A DNA stretch of 64,000 nt from Deinandra increscens subsp. villosa. Lineage: Eukaryota > Streptophyta > Magnoliopsida > Asterales > Asteraceae. The stretch is taken from positions 25,460,483 through 25,524,482 of the forward strand of contig JBCNJP010000020.1 of NCBI GenBank assembly GCA_039602395.1. The letters run 5' to 3'. Position 1 is the first letter of the stretch, and each line of letters begins with the position of its first letter. The notes under the pieces are model-generated. The model searched no databases, was not told the origin of the DNA, and worked only from the letters and a program-made list of their open reading frames with translations. Below, piece by piece: positions 22,391 through 33,189 of the stretch. The position numbers and the translations under genes were made by a program.

Positions 22391-23509
22391 GGTTATTAGC
22401 GAGAGGTTTTCTTGTACGTAAACACCGCCCCACAAAGTATAAATAGCCGTTGGAATCAATTGTAAACATGAAGTAATTCGTATGACTTTCTATTTCCAAT
22501 ATCGATCAGTTTGACCATCACTGTCTTTTATTTACTGCATTCACATTCAAATCTCTCAATCCCGCCAAACTCAATTATGCGCCTAAATCCCTCCAACATA
22601 AATCTTGACTCTCTGATCCAAGATTACAAAAAATCACAAACCCAAACCCATATGATCGTGCACTCTCTTGTTCACTGTGTACTCACTAGCTTGTTTACAT
22701 AAATCTAAACCTTTGTAATTATGTTTGGTACGTCAATATACACCTTTGTTACATACGATTGTTATATCGATGTACGTGCCATTATACATTGATGTACACG
22801 TACACTTGTTTGGTACATCAATGTAAGCCCTTGTTATGTTTGTTATATCAATGAAAATTCCATTATACAATGATGTACTCACTTGTTTACATCAATCACA
22901 TGCACCCATTATTTCGAGTATAGCAAGCCTTATTAACAAGTCCATTTGTGTTTTTCAAGTGTCAAACAAATCCTGTTGGAACCTACTACCTTCTCCTTGA
23001 TTCTTTGCGTGAGAAAACCCATTTTTTCTTCATACTTTTCATGATCATTTAACTTGAATACATATATATTATGTTTGAAGTTTTGATGAACCATACACAG
23101 TATACACACTTGTGGTTGCTAAAAACATAAGAATACGTTACAAAAATTGATTTTTAAGGAAGTTGGTGAAAAACGTTAACAATGGTTCAAGATGTTGATA
23201 TGTTGTTATTGTATATGTTTAGGCAATAAAAAGTAGTGCTAAATGTGTTAGTGAAACATATACAATGTGAAAACTTGGTTAAACGAGTCAAAACAGTTAA
23301 TTTAACTTTTGTTGACATTGTCGGGTTAGGTTGAGTTCATATCATGTTATGATATGATGTCTATTTGATGCTTGAAACTTATATAAATAGTTGTTGTGAA
23401 AACTAGTTTTACAAAGTGTACTATGTGATGGTTGACACAATTAGGTTATCAAAATGTTCAAAGATGGAGATGGAGATTAGAAACAGTTGTTTAAAGTTAA
23501 AAACGATTA

Positions 23510-23584
23510 TAAAATGGTTAACTTTTGTTAATATGAGATTTTGAAGTTAACTGGGTCGTTTAACAAAAAAAATTGTATTTTTAT

Positions 23585-23649
<65 letters not shown>

Positions 23650-23903
23650 TACTAATAAGGTCTAGTTATCATAAGAAGTATGCTATATCTAAGAAGGCTA
23701 AAAATGATTTGAGACAATTAGATTTGTTATTAATATCTATTCAGTGGTTAAGATTAAATTGATGGAGAAAAAAAAATGATGGAGATGCATTCTAGGCGTA
23801 TCCATTTTTATTCACTTTTTATCAACTTCCCCCGTTTTAGTCTCAATCATTTTTTTTAATCTTAGCCTTCTTAGATATAACATACTTCTTAGGATGATTT
23901 GAC

Positions 23904-23960
<57 letters not shown>

Positions 23961-24070
23961 TATTATTATTATTATTATTATTTTATAATATTATTATTAT
24001 AATATAATTTTTCGTTAAAACAACCAGTTAACTTCAAAATCTCATATTAACCAAAGTTAACCATTTTGCA
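23510..24070. repeat. Foldback repeat, copy 2, with expanded microsatellites
   Basis: Same structure as 5865-6322, about 100 bp longer because both the TAA tract in the left arm and the TTA tract in the right arm are expanded. Expansion in both arms keeps them partly complementary. Confidence 0.7.
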
Positions 24071-24994
24071 AATAGGACATATAATATTATTTTTTTTTTA
24101 AAAAAATACACCATAAAAACGAATACTTTTTATTTTTAACATACGTACAATATTACTATTACTATATATAATATAAACAAATTTACTCTTTGGGTTTTTA
24201 GTGCATCATTGTGTATGTTTGCTCCTCATTGTGACTTTTTGCTAGTTATTGTGTATTTCTGTTGGCATTTTGATATTGATAGAAATTAAGAAAAAGTTGA
24301 GTTGTGCTGTGAAGAAAATCTGAGAGTTTGATGTATATTTATAGTGGGATATTAAAAACTAGCCGTATAAAAATAATTTAAAAAAATAGTTCTTTTATTA
24401 TTTGTATTCATTATTAATTTCTTTGTATTTATTATTAGTTGCAGTATTTTAGTTTACTATTTTAGATTTAATTACTTAAATTAGGTATATATATACACGG
24501 CTGAGTTTAAAAAAAAACTATAAATACAATCATAACCTATAACAATTATGTATTTTTATAACTATCCAAAAATTCTCAGTAATCATAGGTGGTTCAGAGG
24601 TTTTATGATAATGAGCATTTAGGCGGTGAGCTTCTCTAGGATGAATGTGCAACACAGAGGATCTTGGTTACTCGCACGGACTGCGGTCGAAACGTGTCGT
24701 GGGTAACATCGTTTGCCATAATGAGACCTTTGGGTAACCGGATGTTTGCAGTTAAAAAAAAATCTAGTCACGGAAAATAAGGATTTTGTTTATTATATTG
24801 AAATGAAATACTTGATAAATTTGAATTTAAACTTAATTAAGTAAAAAAATATAAAATTAAATAGAATAAAATATTTTATATTACATGTATAATATTTAAT
24901 TAAAATATAATTATGAATAAAGTATTATAAGTATTAAAATATATGCATTAAAATATTAACCTTAATTTTAAAATTTAGTATTTGAATAATTACT

Positions 24995-25136
24995 AACCTC
25001 AATTTAAAAATATTGTATTTGAATAGAAAAAAAATTTGAACGACAAATTAATATTTACACTCAATTACACCACTGCCTGGGTTTGAACCTAAGAGGACAA
25101 TACATCTACCAAGTGTATTACTCCCACATTGGCATT
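24995..25136 (-). mobile_element. SINE, copy 2 of 7244-7377
   Basis: Flanked by the same GTATTTGAATAATTACT repeat at 24978-24994 and 25137-25153. Its T-rich tail contains an additional partial ATTGTATTTGAATA, probably copied from the flank. Confidence 0.6.
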
Positions 25137-25527
25137 GTATTTGAATAATTACTTTGGATAATTATTTATTAAACGTTTAAACTAAATAAACCCTAATATG
25201 GAAATTTAGTATTTAGATAATTATTTATTAAAATTTTGAATTAATCCAAAATTTTATGTTGATTACAAGTGTCCTTTTTTTACTAGTTAAAATATAACTA
25301 AAACTTTTGTTGATTATTCAGTAAAGATAGATAGAAGTGTAATTGTGTTTATATGTAATATATTAATCACGATTAATAAAAATTCATGTTTAATTATGTT
25401 TAATAGATTTAAATAATTATGTTTAATAGGTCTAATATTTAAAATGGTTTAAAAATAAAAGAAAAATTTTTATATGGGACCCACAACGACACTGCCCGTC
25501 GGGACATTCATCCATTCTATGTGCGCA

Positions 25528-25910
25528 TGTAACATCACACATTGGTGGAGAGGAGAACTAAGCACTGCTTTATAAGTGTGTGGATACCTTCCCACCAAGA
25601 CGCGCTTTAAATCCGTGAGGGGCATACCGACTGTCAAAGGGGACAATATCTTGGTTGCGACGGGCCTGGGCTGTTACAGATGGTATCAGAGCCAGTCGTC
25701 GGCCAGTGTGCCAGCGAGGACGCTGGTCCCCTAAGGGGGGAGGATTGTAACATCCCACATTGGTGGTGAGAAGAACTAAACACTACTTTATAAGGGTGTG
25801 GATACCTCTCCACCAAGACTCGTTTTAAATCCATGAGAGGCGGATGCCTGAGGGCATGCCGGGTGCCAAAGCGGATAATATCTTGGTTGCGACGGACCTG
25901 GACTGTTACA
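25528..25910 (+). mobile_element. Complete TRIM element, 383 bp
   Basis: LTR1 25528-25678 starts TGTAACATC and ends CTGTTACA. TGGTATCAGAGCC (initiator Met-tRNA binding) follows at 25681. A purine tract lies just before LTR2, 25746-25910. The flanks GCGCA and GTGCA may be a decayed 5-bp target duplication. It has no coding capacity. The LTR family is a widespread dicot TRIM type by its GTGTGGATACC, TTTTAAA and CTGTTACA blocks. Confidence 0.85.
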
Positions 25911-26925
25911 GTGCATCTAGCAACGTTACACGTCTGACGTTCGCCTACCACGTCGGCTGATGTGTATCGTTTGTGGTGGTCTTATCGTCCAAGTGTTATA
26001 CTACCAACAATATTTGTATGTTGGGTGAAAATGACATTAATTTAGATATGCACCATTAAGTTTGGATGGCACTATATAAATTCTCCATTTGTTAAATGCT
26101 TTGTGTTACTCCATGTTCTCATGTCTGTTTCACACATATTGTTTTAATAAGTACACATGTGACACGGACCAAGTCGATCAATATATATTTTTACAATTAT
26201 ATATATTAATGTTTTTTAACGGCAAACACTAGGTTACTCTGGGGTAAACTAAGAATTGATTGAACACTTTGGATAATGAATATGTCTAAACAACTAGATT
26301 ACTACAACGGGTGAAAACAGGTTGATTGGTGGGTTGGGCTGGATTAATGTGGTGGTTAACCTGTAAATTAATTTAGTGGGTGTGAATGTGTGTTAATTAA
26401 GATCGAGTGGAAATTAACATATATGTAATGAAAGGGTCTAGTGAAAACCCATTTTTGTTGTGAAAACCCTGTTTTTACATATGTAAAAAATAAAAAAATA
26501 AAAAAAATAAAAAAAATTTGTTTTTAATTTTTAGATGGATTCTACATACATTTTTATTAGTTTTGGTGAAAAAAAAACCGCTAATGGATTTTTTTTATAT
26601 TAAAACTTTTTCCTGTTTTACATATGTAAATCACCCAGTTTTTTTCTTATACATACGTAAATTCACCAGGTTTTGTTTACATATGTAAATTTCCGAGAAT
26701 GAGAAATAAGTATTTTTTATCGAATTTTAAAAAAAAGAAACTATCCATAATTTCTTAATATTTTTTAGCCCTGAACTAAAAAATCGATGTTATACAATCT
26801 ATTATTTTTTCTATATATTTTTTTCAACGGGAATTAGAGTTTCCAGTGTTTTCAAATCTAAAGTGGGTTTTCAAGGGATCCCTCCCCGAAAAAAATATAC
26901 GCATATATATATATATATATATATA

Positions 26926-27327
26926 TAGAGTTGGGTTATAATACAAAGTACTTTTTACGTGAGAAGTGTGAGAAGTGGTTGATATGTTAATTTTTAACAC
27001 ATGATATTGTCTTTTTATTATATTTTAGGTAAATATATGACAATCCTAAAATAAATACACCATCCATTGAATTCCAAACACTACCAAACACCATTTATTA
27101 AGAATTATTAAAAGGGCACTGTGTTAGGATATTATTACACTGTGTTTACATTGTGTTATCCTTTAACTCTAATTTTGATAAACATATGACATTCTAATAT
27201 GGAAAAAACAATGTATAGTGTTATATATTTACCAAAAACATAACTAAAAGATAACACAATGCATTAAAATCTAACACATCATCCACTTCTCACACTTCTC
27301 ACGCAAAAAGGACTTTGTATTATAACT

Positions 27328-27335
<8 letters not shown>
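26926..27335. mobile_element. (TA)n-bounded element, family 3, ~410 bp
   Basis: The left end, GAGTTGGGTTATAATACAAAG then TACTTTTTACGTGAGAAGTG, is complementary to the right end (CTCACGCAAAAAGGACTTTG, then TATTATAACTCTACCCTATA). The inverted repeats are at least 50 bp. (TA)n tracts lie on both sides. It has no coding capacity and is unrelated in its body to families 1 and 2. Confidence 0.7.
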
Positions 27336-27371
<36 letters not shown>

Positions 27372-27376
<5 letters not shown>

Positions 27377-27551
27377 AGAAGATCATTTGAGAACCAATTT
27401 GATTTGAGAACTAAAAAGAACTAATTTGAGCCACATGTTTATTACATGTATTCCCCCTCCCATGAATTGTAGTGGCCCCCCTGAAATTTGTGGTTGAGAT
27501 TTAGTTCTAAAAGTTCTCAAAATAAAAAGTTTCTATTTGAACCTAACCCTA
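27372..27551 (-). mobile_element. (TA)n-bounded family 1 element, copy b
   Basis: Runs from AGGGAGAAGATCATTTGAGA to GAACCTAACCCT, the reverse orientation of copy a. Confidence 0.7.
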
Positions 27552-27563
27552 TATATATATATA

Positions 27564-27729
27564 TAGGGTTAGGTTCAAATGAGAACTTTTTATTTTGAGA
27601 ACTAAATCTCAACCACAAATATCAGGGGGGACCACTACAATTCATGGGAGGGGGATACATGTAATAAACATGTGGCTCAAATTAGTTCTTTTTAGTTCTC
27701 AAATCAAATTGGTTCTCAAATGATCCTCT

Positions 27730-27733
<4 letters not shown>
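27564..27733 (+). mobile_element. (TA)n-bounded family 1 element, copy c
   Basis: Runs from TAGGGTTAGGTTCAAATGAG to AATGATCCTCTCCCTA. It is separated from copies b and d only by (TA)n tracts. Confidence 0.7.
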
Positions 27734-27780
<47 letters not shown>

Positions 27781-27785
<5 letters not shown>

Positions 27786-27941
27786 AGAGGATCATTTGAG
27801 AACTAATTGGGTTTGAGAACTAAAAAGAACTAATCTTAGCCACTAGTTTATATATATGGAAAACCCCCCCATGAATTTGAATGCTCCCCCTTGAAAATTA
27901 GTGGCCCAAATTGGTTCTCAAAAGTTCTTAAAAGAAAAAGT

Positions 27942-27948
<7 letters not shown>
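27781..27948 (-). mobile_element. (TA)n-bounded family 1 element, copy d
   Basis: Runs from TAGGGAGAGGATCATTTGAG to AAAAGTTCTCATATA. It has a diverged body relative to copies b and c. The three consecutive copies alternate in orientation. Confidence 0.65.
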
Positions 27949-28002
<54 letters not shown>

Positions 28003-28003
<1 letters not shown>

Positions 28004-28031
28004 TAGATTATATACCCGTGTTTTACACGGG
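28003..28031 (-). mobile_element. Helitron-like 3' terminus
   Basis: Read on the minus strand, a hairpin CCCGTGT-AAA-ACACGGG is followed by eight bases and CTAG, then T. This is the standard Helitron 3' end (hairpin, CTRR, insertion before T). The element would extend rightward from here. I could not fix its 5' TC end; a candidate is near 30320. Confidence 0.55.
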
Positions 28032-30440
28032 TTATATTATATAAACGTTTTAATTCATAAATTTAACATATGATGAACATTGATAATATATAGAAACATA
28101 TATAAGATTATACTAACATAGTAGCGGATCATTGTTCATGCTCTTCATTGTTGTGATGAATGTAGTATGTGAGGTTATTAATTCCAGCTCTTTTCTGTCC
28201 TTTATGTTTCTGAAAAAAGACCGACCTCAAAATAAAATGACCACCTTCATGAAGTTTATCTCTAGAAAAAATTAAATGTTTGGCTGCCTTTTATCTCCGG
28301 ACAAAAATGAAATGTTTTTTTTAGTTACTTTGCTAAAGTCTCAATCGCTTGTTGCCCGGTAAAAACACAGCTCGTTTCATTTAATAACTGATTCAAAGGA
28401 GTTTGAATCCTTGATGGACAATCAAAAGATAAAGCAGATAAGTGGTTTAGAAACTCTTCCTTCATCAATAAACCATCTTTCACAAGATCATCTATGGATA
28501 TTAGAAGAGTGTTGCCACAATATACATCCTAGAAATGAACATTTACGATATTTAACACTCTATTTGAAAAGAGAGTACATAAAATTTATAAGCAATGTGA
28601 AAATCTAAGATCACATGTAACCAATAAATACAAGGCCTCACTTTTGATGCTAAGCATTATTTTGTGTAGTTAACCTGAAGGCAACTCCTCATAGCATCAA
28701 CAGCTATACCATGAAGAAAGACAAACTTAGAAATTTAGGACACAAATAAGCTAAAGAACGTCTTCCAAATGGTAATAATGATCTTATAACGTACCCTTCA
28801 TCCATACCTCCAATACCAGACCATTTTACTTTGCATCTCAGGAGCTTTATGAGACCTGATAAATAACTGCAATTGATTTTGCTAGAGATTTAATCCTTAC
28901 TTGAGTAGTACTCAAGTAAAAGATAAAGATACAAGAAAATAGTATATCAAACAAAAATGATGAGTCATTCTAGATTTAAAAGGAACTGCCAATTAAAGTT
29001 GTTTGTTTGTTTTTAAAGTTATCGTATCTTTGTTTAGCTTATAAGGCAGGTTAAGTGTACTCAATGAGAGGATTCACTTGCAACTTTACTTTAAGTATCA
29101 ATAGATGCATTGAAAACCTACAAAGAAAAAGATTTAAGAAGCAAAAAATGACAAATCCGTATAACAGCAATTGAAGCCATGTACAGAAGTAGATTCATAG
29201 AATTCAGGTTCTCTCTTGAGCAATTAGTTACAAGGTTAGTTAAATCCGTATGTTGTCCCTGCATCTCACAAAATTTAACTAATAAGTACATATATGAGTG
29301 TATAATAACAACTAATTAAAATAATTAGTTACAAAGTTAGTTAAATCAGTGGATGTGGTTCTTGTTCTTAAATAAAACTGCACATTTATAAAATAAACAC
29401 ACAGAACACTATAACATTCAGAAAAGTCAGACAACCAAACAGATACTATGCATACATTGAACAAAAACGTGACACAGTTTAAAAGAGGCGAACAATGCAA
29501 TTAGCAAAGTAAAGACCTTTTTAAACGTAAACTGAACATAATATGTTATCCAATTGGAATAGACAGACACCACATGAATGAATATAAAAGATAATGGTTT
29601 AAGACAAATTAACAAACCTGGGTATACACTACTGCAAAATGAACAAAGCACAACCTTAATGGATCTGCAATCGCAAAAAAAATGAAGCTAAATAAGCGAT
29701 TAGGCTAAAACATTAAGGGAAAAGGCAGCATACCTGACGCGGGGCTATACCTCTCCTTTTATCTCCTAACTCAGTGGATAGAAAAACAAACAGAAACCCT
29801 AAATCGAAAAAGAAAAGGAAGCTGCAAACCACGGTTACAGAAACACGAACAGTAGGAAGACCACCAAAGGAATTTTCAGTCTAGGGGACTCTTCATCGTC
29901 TTCATTAATCGTGAAATAAAAAACTCGATAGGAACCCTTCCTGAGTATCGTCCTCTTCATTAATTTTCATCCACCATTGTTTATCGATCAGAAGATGATC
30001 AGCAAGGAGATGAGGCTTTCAATTACCTACGAATTTTTGTGTTTGTATTTGAGAGAGAGAGAGTGAAGAAAGCTTTTGAAATCTGAGAGAGGAAGAAGAT
30101 GGAGAAAGAGGCTTTGAGAGATTATTTTTTTTTGATAAAGTGAGAAAGACATAGAAAAGGAAACCTATATAAAAAGTCAGAGCTAAAGGGAGAAGATCAG
30201 ACATGTATTTAAGTTTTAAATTTCAAATTTCAAATTTCAAATTCTTTCTTGGGATGCATGCTAACTGGAATTTCAAATTTGGACTGTTCAAATTCTCGCG
30301 GCCAAAACATTCAAGTCTTGATATAGTATATATTATAAAAATTAAAATTCTATAAATATTACACATGGCATAACACATGGCATTATTATAAAGGTGGGAG
30401 TCTAGATTAATGACACATAGGATTTAAGGACTTGCTTTAT
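28032..30440 (-). other. Unidentified exon-like blocks, probably Helitron cargo
   Basis: Several minus-strand pieces look like exons between splice-like borders but match no family I recognise: KFVFLHGIAVDAMRSCLQ before GTTAAC (near 28680-28730), GLIKLLRCKVKWSGIGGMDE before GTACGT (near 28790-28860), and LGDKRRGIAPRQ before GTATGC (near 29735-29770). A leader-like segment with a short frame is at 30204-30019. They may be captured gene pieces behind the Helitron-like end at 28003, or remains of a decayed local gene. Confidence 0.35.
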
Positions 30441-30442
30441 TA

Positions 30443-32352
30443 GGCTAAGTGTAGTGGATAAAGCCCCATAAAGCCCCACAAGGGGCATTATGCGCCATGT
30501 GGACGCTGACTGGGCAAGGGGCTTTATGGGGCTTTATGGTGTAGTGGATAAAGCCCCATAAAGCCCCACCATCATTACTTAATATTTATTTATTTTTTTA
30601 TTTTTTTTTTTAAAAACTACTTTCATAAATATTAAAACTAAAAAAAATATTACAACTTAATTAAAATAAAACATACAACTACTTAAAAAAAAAAATTGCA
30701 ACTAATCATCGGATGGCACGTCGTCGTAGTCTTCTTCGTTTTCTTCATCGTCACCCTCATCAACCGGTGGGGGTGGGGGCACGTAATTAATTGGCCTAAA
30801 CGTCCAAGTGTGTTCAACCAAATCGGCTTTTAGAGAGTTATGTATCTCTCTTGAACGCAACATCGCGTAGTTTTGAAGTCTCTTTTCTTGTGTCGCTGGT
30901 GGCATCTCTTGGATGTGTTCGGGTCGAAAGTCGGCGCATATCGCAAGACCCTTATCCTCTTTGTTCATGTTGTGCAATAGGATAATTGCGCGCATGTAAT
31001 CCTCCATCTTATCCTTCGTCCACAATCGACAAGGATTTTTAAGAAAATGCCATTTTTTTTTTAGATTTCCAAAACAACACTCAACGTCCTTCCGAGCCGC
31101 TTCTTGAACCGTCTTGAAATATCGTCGCTTTTCATCAATTGGGTCTTTGAAGGTCTTCACAATCATCGAATACTCCGGATATATCCCGTCACCCAAAAGA
31201 TATCCATGTCGGTAGTAGGTTCCATTCGCGTAAAACCCGACCTTCACCATCTTATCGGATATATAATCCTCGATCACAGAAGAACCTTCCAAGACGTTGA
31301 TGTCATTAAGGGACCCCGCGACACCACATTTGGCGTACCAAATCCAACGATCGTTTGAGCAAACGGCTTGCAAAATAACCGTTGGACCTTTCTGATCACC
31401 CCTCGTGTGATGTCCTCGCCATTCGGTTGGACAATTATCCCAAGTCCAATGCATGCAATCTATACTTCCAATCATGCCGGGTAAACCATGAACTTCTTCG
31501 TGGCGATCGTATAGATTTTGCATGTCGTTCCAAGTTGGTTTTCTCAAATACCGCGTCGTGTACAAGTCGGCAAGCCCTTTGCAAAATTCTTCAACGGTAT
31601 CTCTCGTTGTCTTCTCGGCCATCTTCAAATATTCGTCGTTGATATCCGTAGTGTTGCCGAACGCAAGAATTTTTATCGCCGACGTACACTTTTGAATGGA
31701 AGTGAACCCAAGTTTTCCAGTAGCGTCGTACCGTTGTCTAAAATACGGTGAATGCTCCTCCAAATCTTTAGCTATACGCAAAAATAACCGTTTGGTTATC
31801 CGAAATCGTGTTTTGAACGTCTCATCGGAGTAGAGCGGTGATGGGCCAAAATAGTCTCTCATCAAATTATCGTTGGCCGCATTACGATCACGTTCAAGAT
31901 GTCTCCGCTTGATAACCGGGCGTGGTACCGGCATGTCAAAAAGTTGAAGTGCGGCGGAGACAACCTCGTCTTCTTCATCGTCGAATAAACCGAGTCGAGT
32001 GGCGGAAGAGGGAGAGCCCATTTTTTTAAAAAAAATGTAGGGGAGTGAATTGAGAGAGATTGAGAGAGATTGAGAGTATGTAGTTTATAAAATGTGGGAA
32101 GATATATATATATAGTTTGAGAGTTGATTTAAAAAAAAAATTGAAAATTAAAAAAAAAAAATAACCGTTGATATAGCCGTTCAACGGCTATATCTTTGAA
32201 AAAAATCCTCTTCTCCGGCGTTATCACGCTAACGCCCCTCGCCCACACCTCCTCTATAACGCCCCTATAACGCCCCACCGTAGTGGGGGTGGGCGTTATA
32301 GGGGGCGTTATAGAGCCCCAAAACGCCCCATAAAGCCCCACTACGGGCAGCC
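30443..32352 (-). mobile_element. PIF/Harbinger DNA transposon, 1910 bp, with intact transposase
   Basis: Target duplication TTA lies at 30440-30442 and 32353-32355. The ends GGCTAAGTGTAGTGG and the complement of GGCTGCCCGTAGTGG form imperfect inverted repeats. Both subterminal regions are full of short repeats of TAAAGCCCC/GGGGCTTTA, and the left terminal ~30 bp is repeated in direct orientation at 30539-30568. One transposase gene fills most of the element; no MYB/SANT partner gene is present inside it. Confidence 0.9.
30702..32021 (-). CDS. PIF/Harbinger transposase (Plant_tran / DDE family)
   Basis: A single exon of 439 codons starts at ATG 32021, 30 bp downstream of an A/T leader and ~330 bp inside the element end. 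The N-terminal ~60 residues are acidic then basic, with a ring of Arg/Lys (PRPVIKRRHLERDR). The middle is the DDE nuclease fold of the plant transposon protein family (PF04827): D188 in GSIDCMHWTW, D240 in GSLNDINVLE, E314 in KDVECCFGNLKKKW, plus LLGDGIYPEY before the last acid. The C-terminus is proline-rich and ends in an acidic tail. No frameshift or stop is seen and all three catalytic acids are present, so it could be active. Cytoplasmic synthesis and nuclear action are inferred from the family. Confidence 0.93.
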   Translation of the reverse strand: MGSPSSATRLGLFDDEEDEVVSAALQLFDMPVPRPVIKRRHLERDRNAANDNLMRDYFGPSPLYSDETFKTRFRITKRLFLRIAKDLEEHSPYFRQRYDATGKLGFTSIQKCTSAIKILAFGNTTDINDEYLKMAEKTTRDTVEEFCKGLADLYTTRYLRKPTWNDMQNLYDRHEEVHGLPGMIGSIDCMHWTWDNCPTEWRGHHTRGDQKGPTVILQAVCSNDRWIWYAKCGVAGSLNDINVLEGSSVIEDYISDKMVKVGFYANGTYYRHGYLLGDGIYPEYSMIVKTFKDPIDEKRRYFKTVQEAARKDVECCFGNLKKKWHFLKNPCRLWTKDKMEDYMRAIILLHNMNKEDKGLAICADFRPEHIQEMPPATQEKRLQNYAMLRSREIHNSLKADLVEHTWTFRPINYVPPPPPVDEGDDEENEEDYDDVPSDD

Positions 32353-32376
32353 TTAAAGAGTAGATATATATATATA

Positions 32377-32548
32377 TAGGGTTAGGTTCAAATGAGAACT
32401 TTTTCATTTGAAAACTTTTGAGAACCATTTTGAGTCACTAATTTTCAGGGGGAAGCATTCAAATTCATGGGGGGATTTCCATATATATAAACTAGTGGAT
32501 TAGAATGGTTCTCAAAAGTTCTCAAACCAAATTGGTTCTCAAATGATC

Positions 32549-32570
<22 letters not shown>
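32377..32570 (+). mobile_element. (TA)n-bounded family 1 element, copy e
   Basis: Runs from AGGGTTAGGTTCAAATGAG to CAAATGATCCTCTC. The right end has grown into a (CT)n tract before the next (TA)n. Confidence 0.65.
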
Positions 32571-32629
<59 letters not shown>

Positions 32630-32635
<6 letters not shown>

Positions 32636-32829
32636 GAGGTTCATTGTAGACACTTTCGCATGTGAAATAGCACACTTTCACATGTGAAAGTTTGTGAATA
32701 ATGAGAAAAAAGAAAAAAATGGAAAAAGAAATTAATTACAACCATTAGATCAAGAGATCTAATGGTGAAAAAGGGTGTCTACCTGTCTACACTTATGGGG
32801 GTGTCTACAATGAACTTTTCACTATATAG
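32630..32829 (+). mobile_element. Small (TA)n-bounded family 2 element without cargo, ~200 bp
   Basis: The ends match the 6.1-kb element at 10564-16688: GAGGTTCATTGTAGACAC on the left, GGGTGTCTACAATGAAC on the right with a second GTGTCTACCTGTCTACAC block inside. Internally it has only the TTTCACATGTGAAA palindrome and an A-rich stretch. It lies immediately before the 32876-33115 segment, the same relative place as the large element before 16737. Confidence 0.75.
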
Positions 32830-32868
<39 letters not shown>

Positions 32869-32875
32869 TATATAT

Positions 32876-33115
32876 ATTGGGATTGGTATAAGTCACTTTC
32901 TTAAATGGCTTGTCTCTTTTTCTTCTAAATCAGAGAGTTAGATTCACGGATCAGGGTTTTAGAGATTTTGAGTTAATTTCCATGCATATATATATTGACT
33001 GTTGACTTTACTAGTCTTCATGATTTTGGTTGAAAAACGCCGCACTTGCCCACATGTACAAGGCCTGGGTTTCCATGCCCTAAAATAATAAAGGACTTTT
33101 CTTAATTATATATAT
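32876..33115. repeat. Second copy of the 240-bp gap-edge segment
   Basis: Identical by eye to 16737-16976. Here it runs on without a break into sequence that is then interrupted by the LINE at 33190. Confidence 0.9.
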
Positions 33116-33189
33116 TCCTAGCTTTTTCACTTATGTAAAATCATGTATATATATATGTACGTATGGATACTATTTAATATTATAATACC

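Larger units (their letters stand above)
22391..26923. repeat. Large duplicated block, copy 2
   Basis: Collinear with 4739-10385. It differs by longer ATT/TAA microsatellites (near 23590 and 23910-23980), a few single-base changes, an extra ATTGTATTTGAATA near 25010 and the absence of the hAT element. It contains the foldback at 23510-24070, the SINE at 24995-25136 and a complete TRIM at 25528-25910. Confidence 0.9.

Noticed and set aside
31104..31751. Plus-strand frames opposite the Harbinger transposase
   Set aside because: They are antisense shadows of the conserved transposase gene with no motifs of their own.
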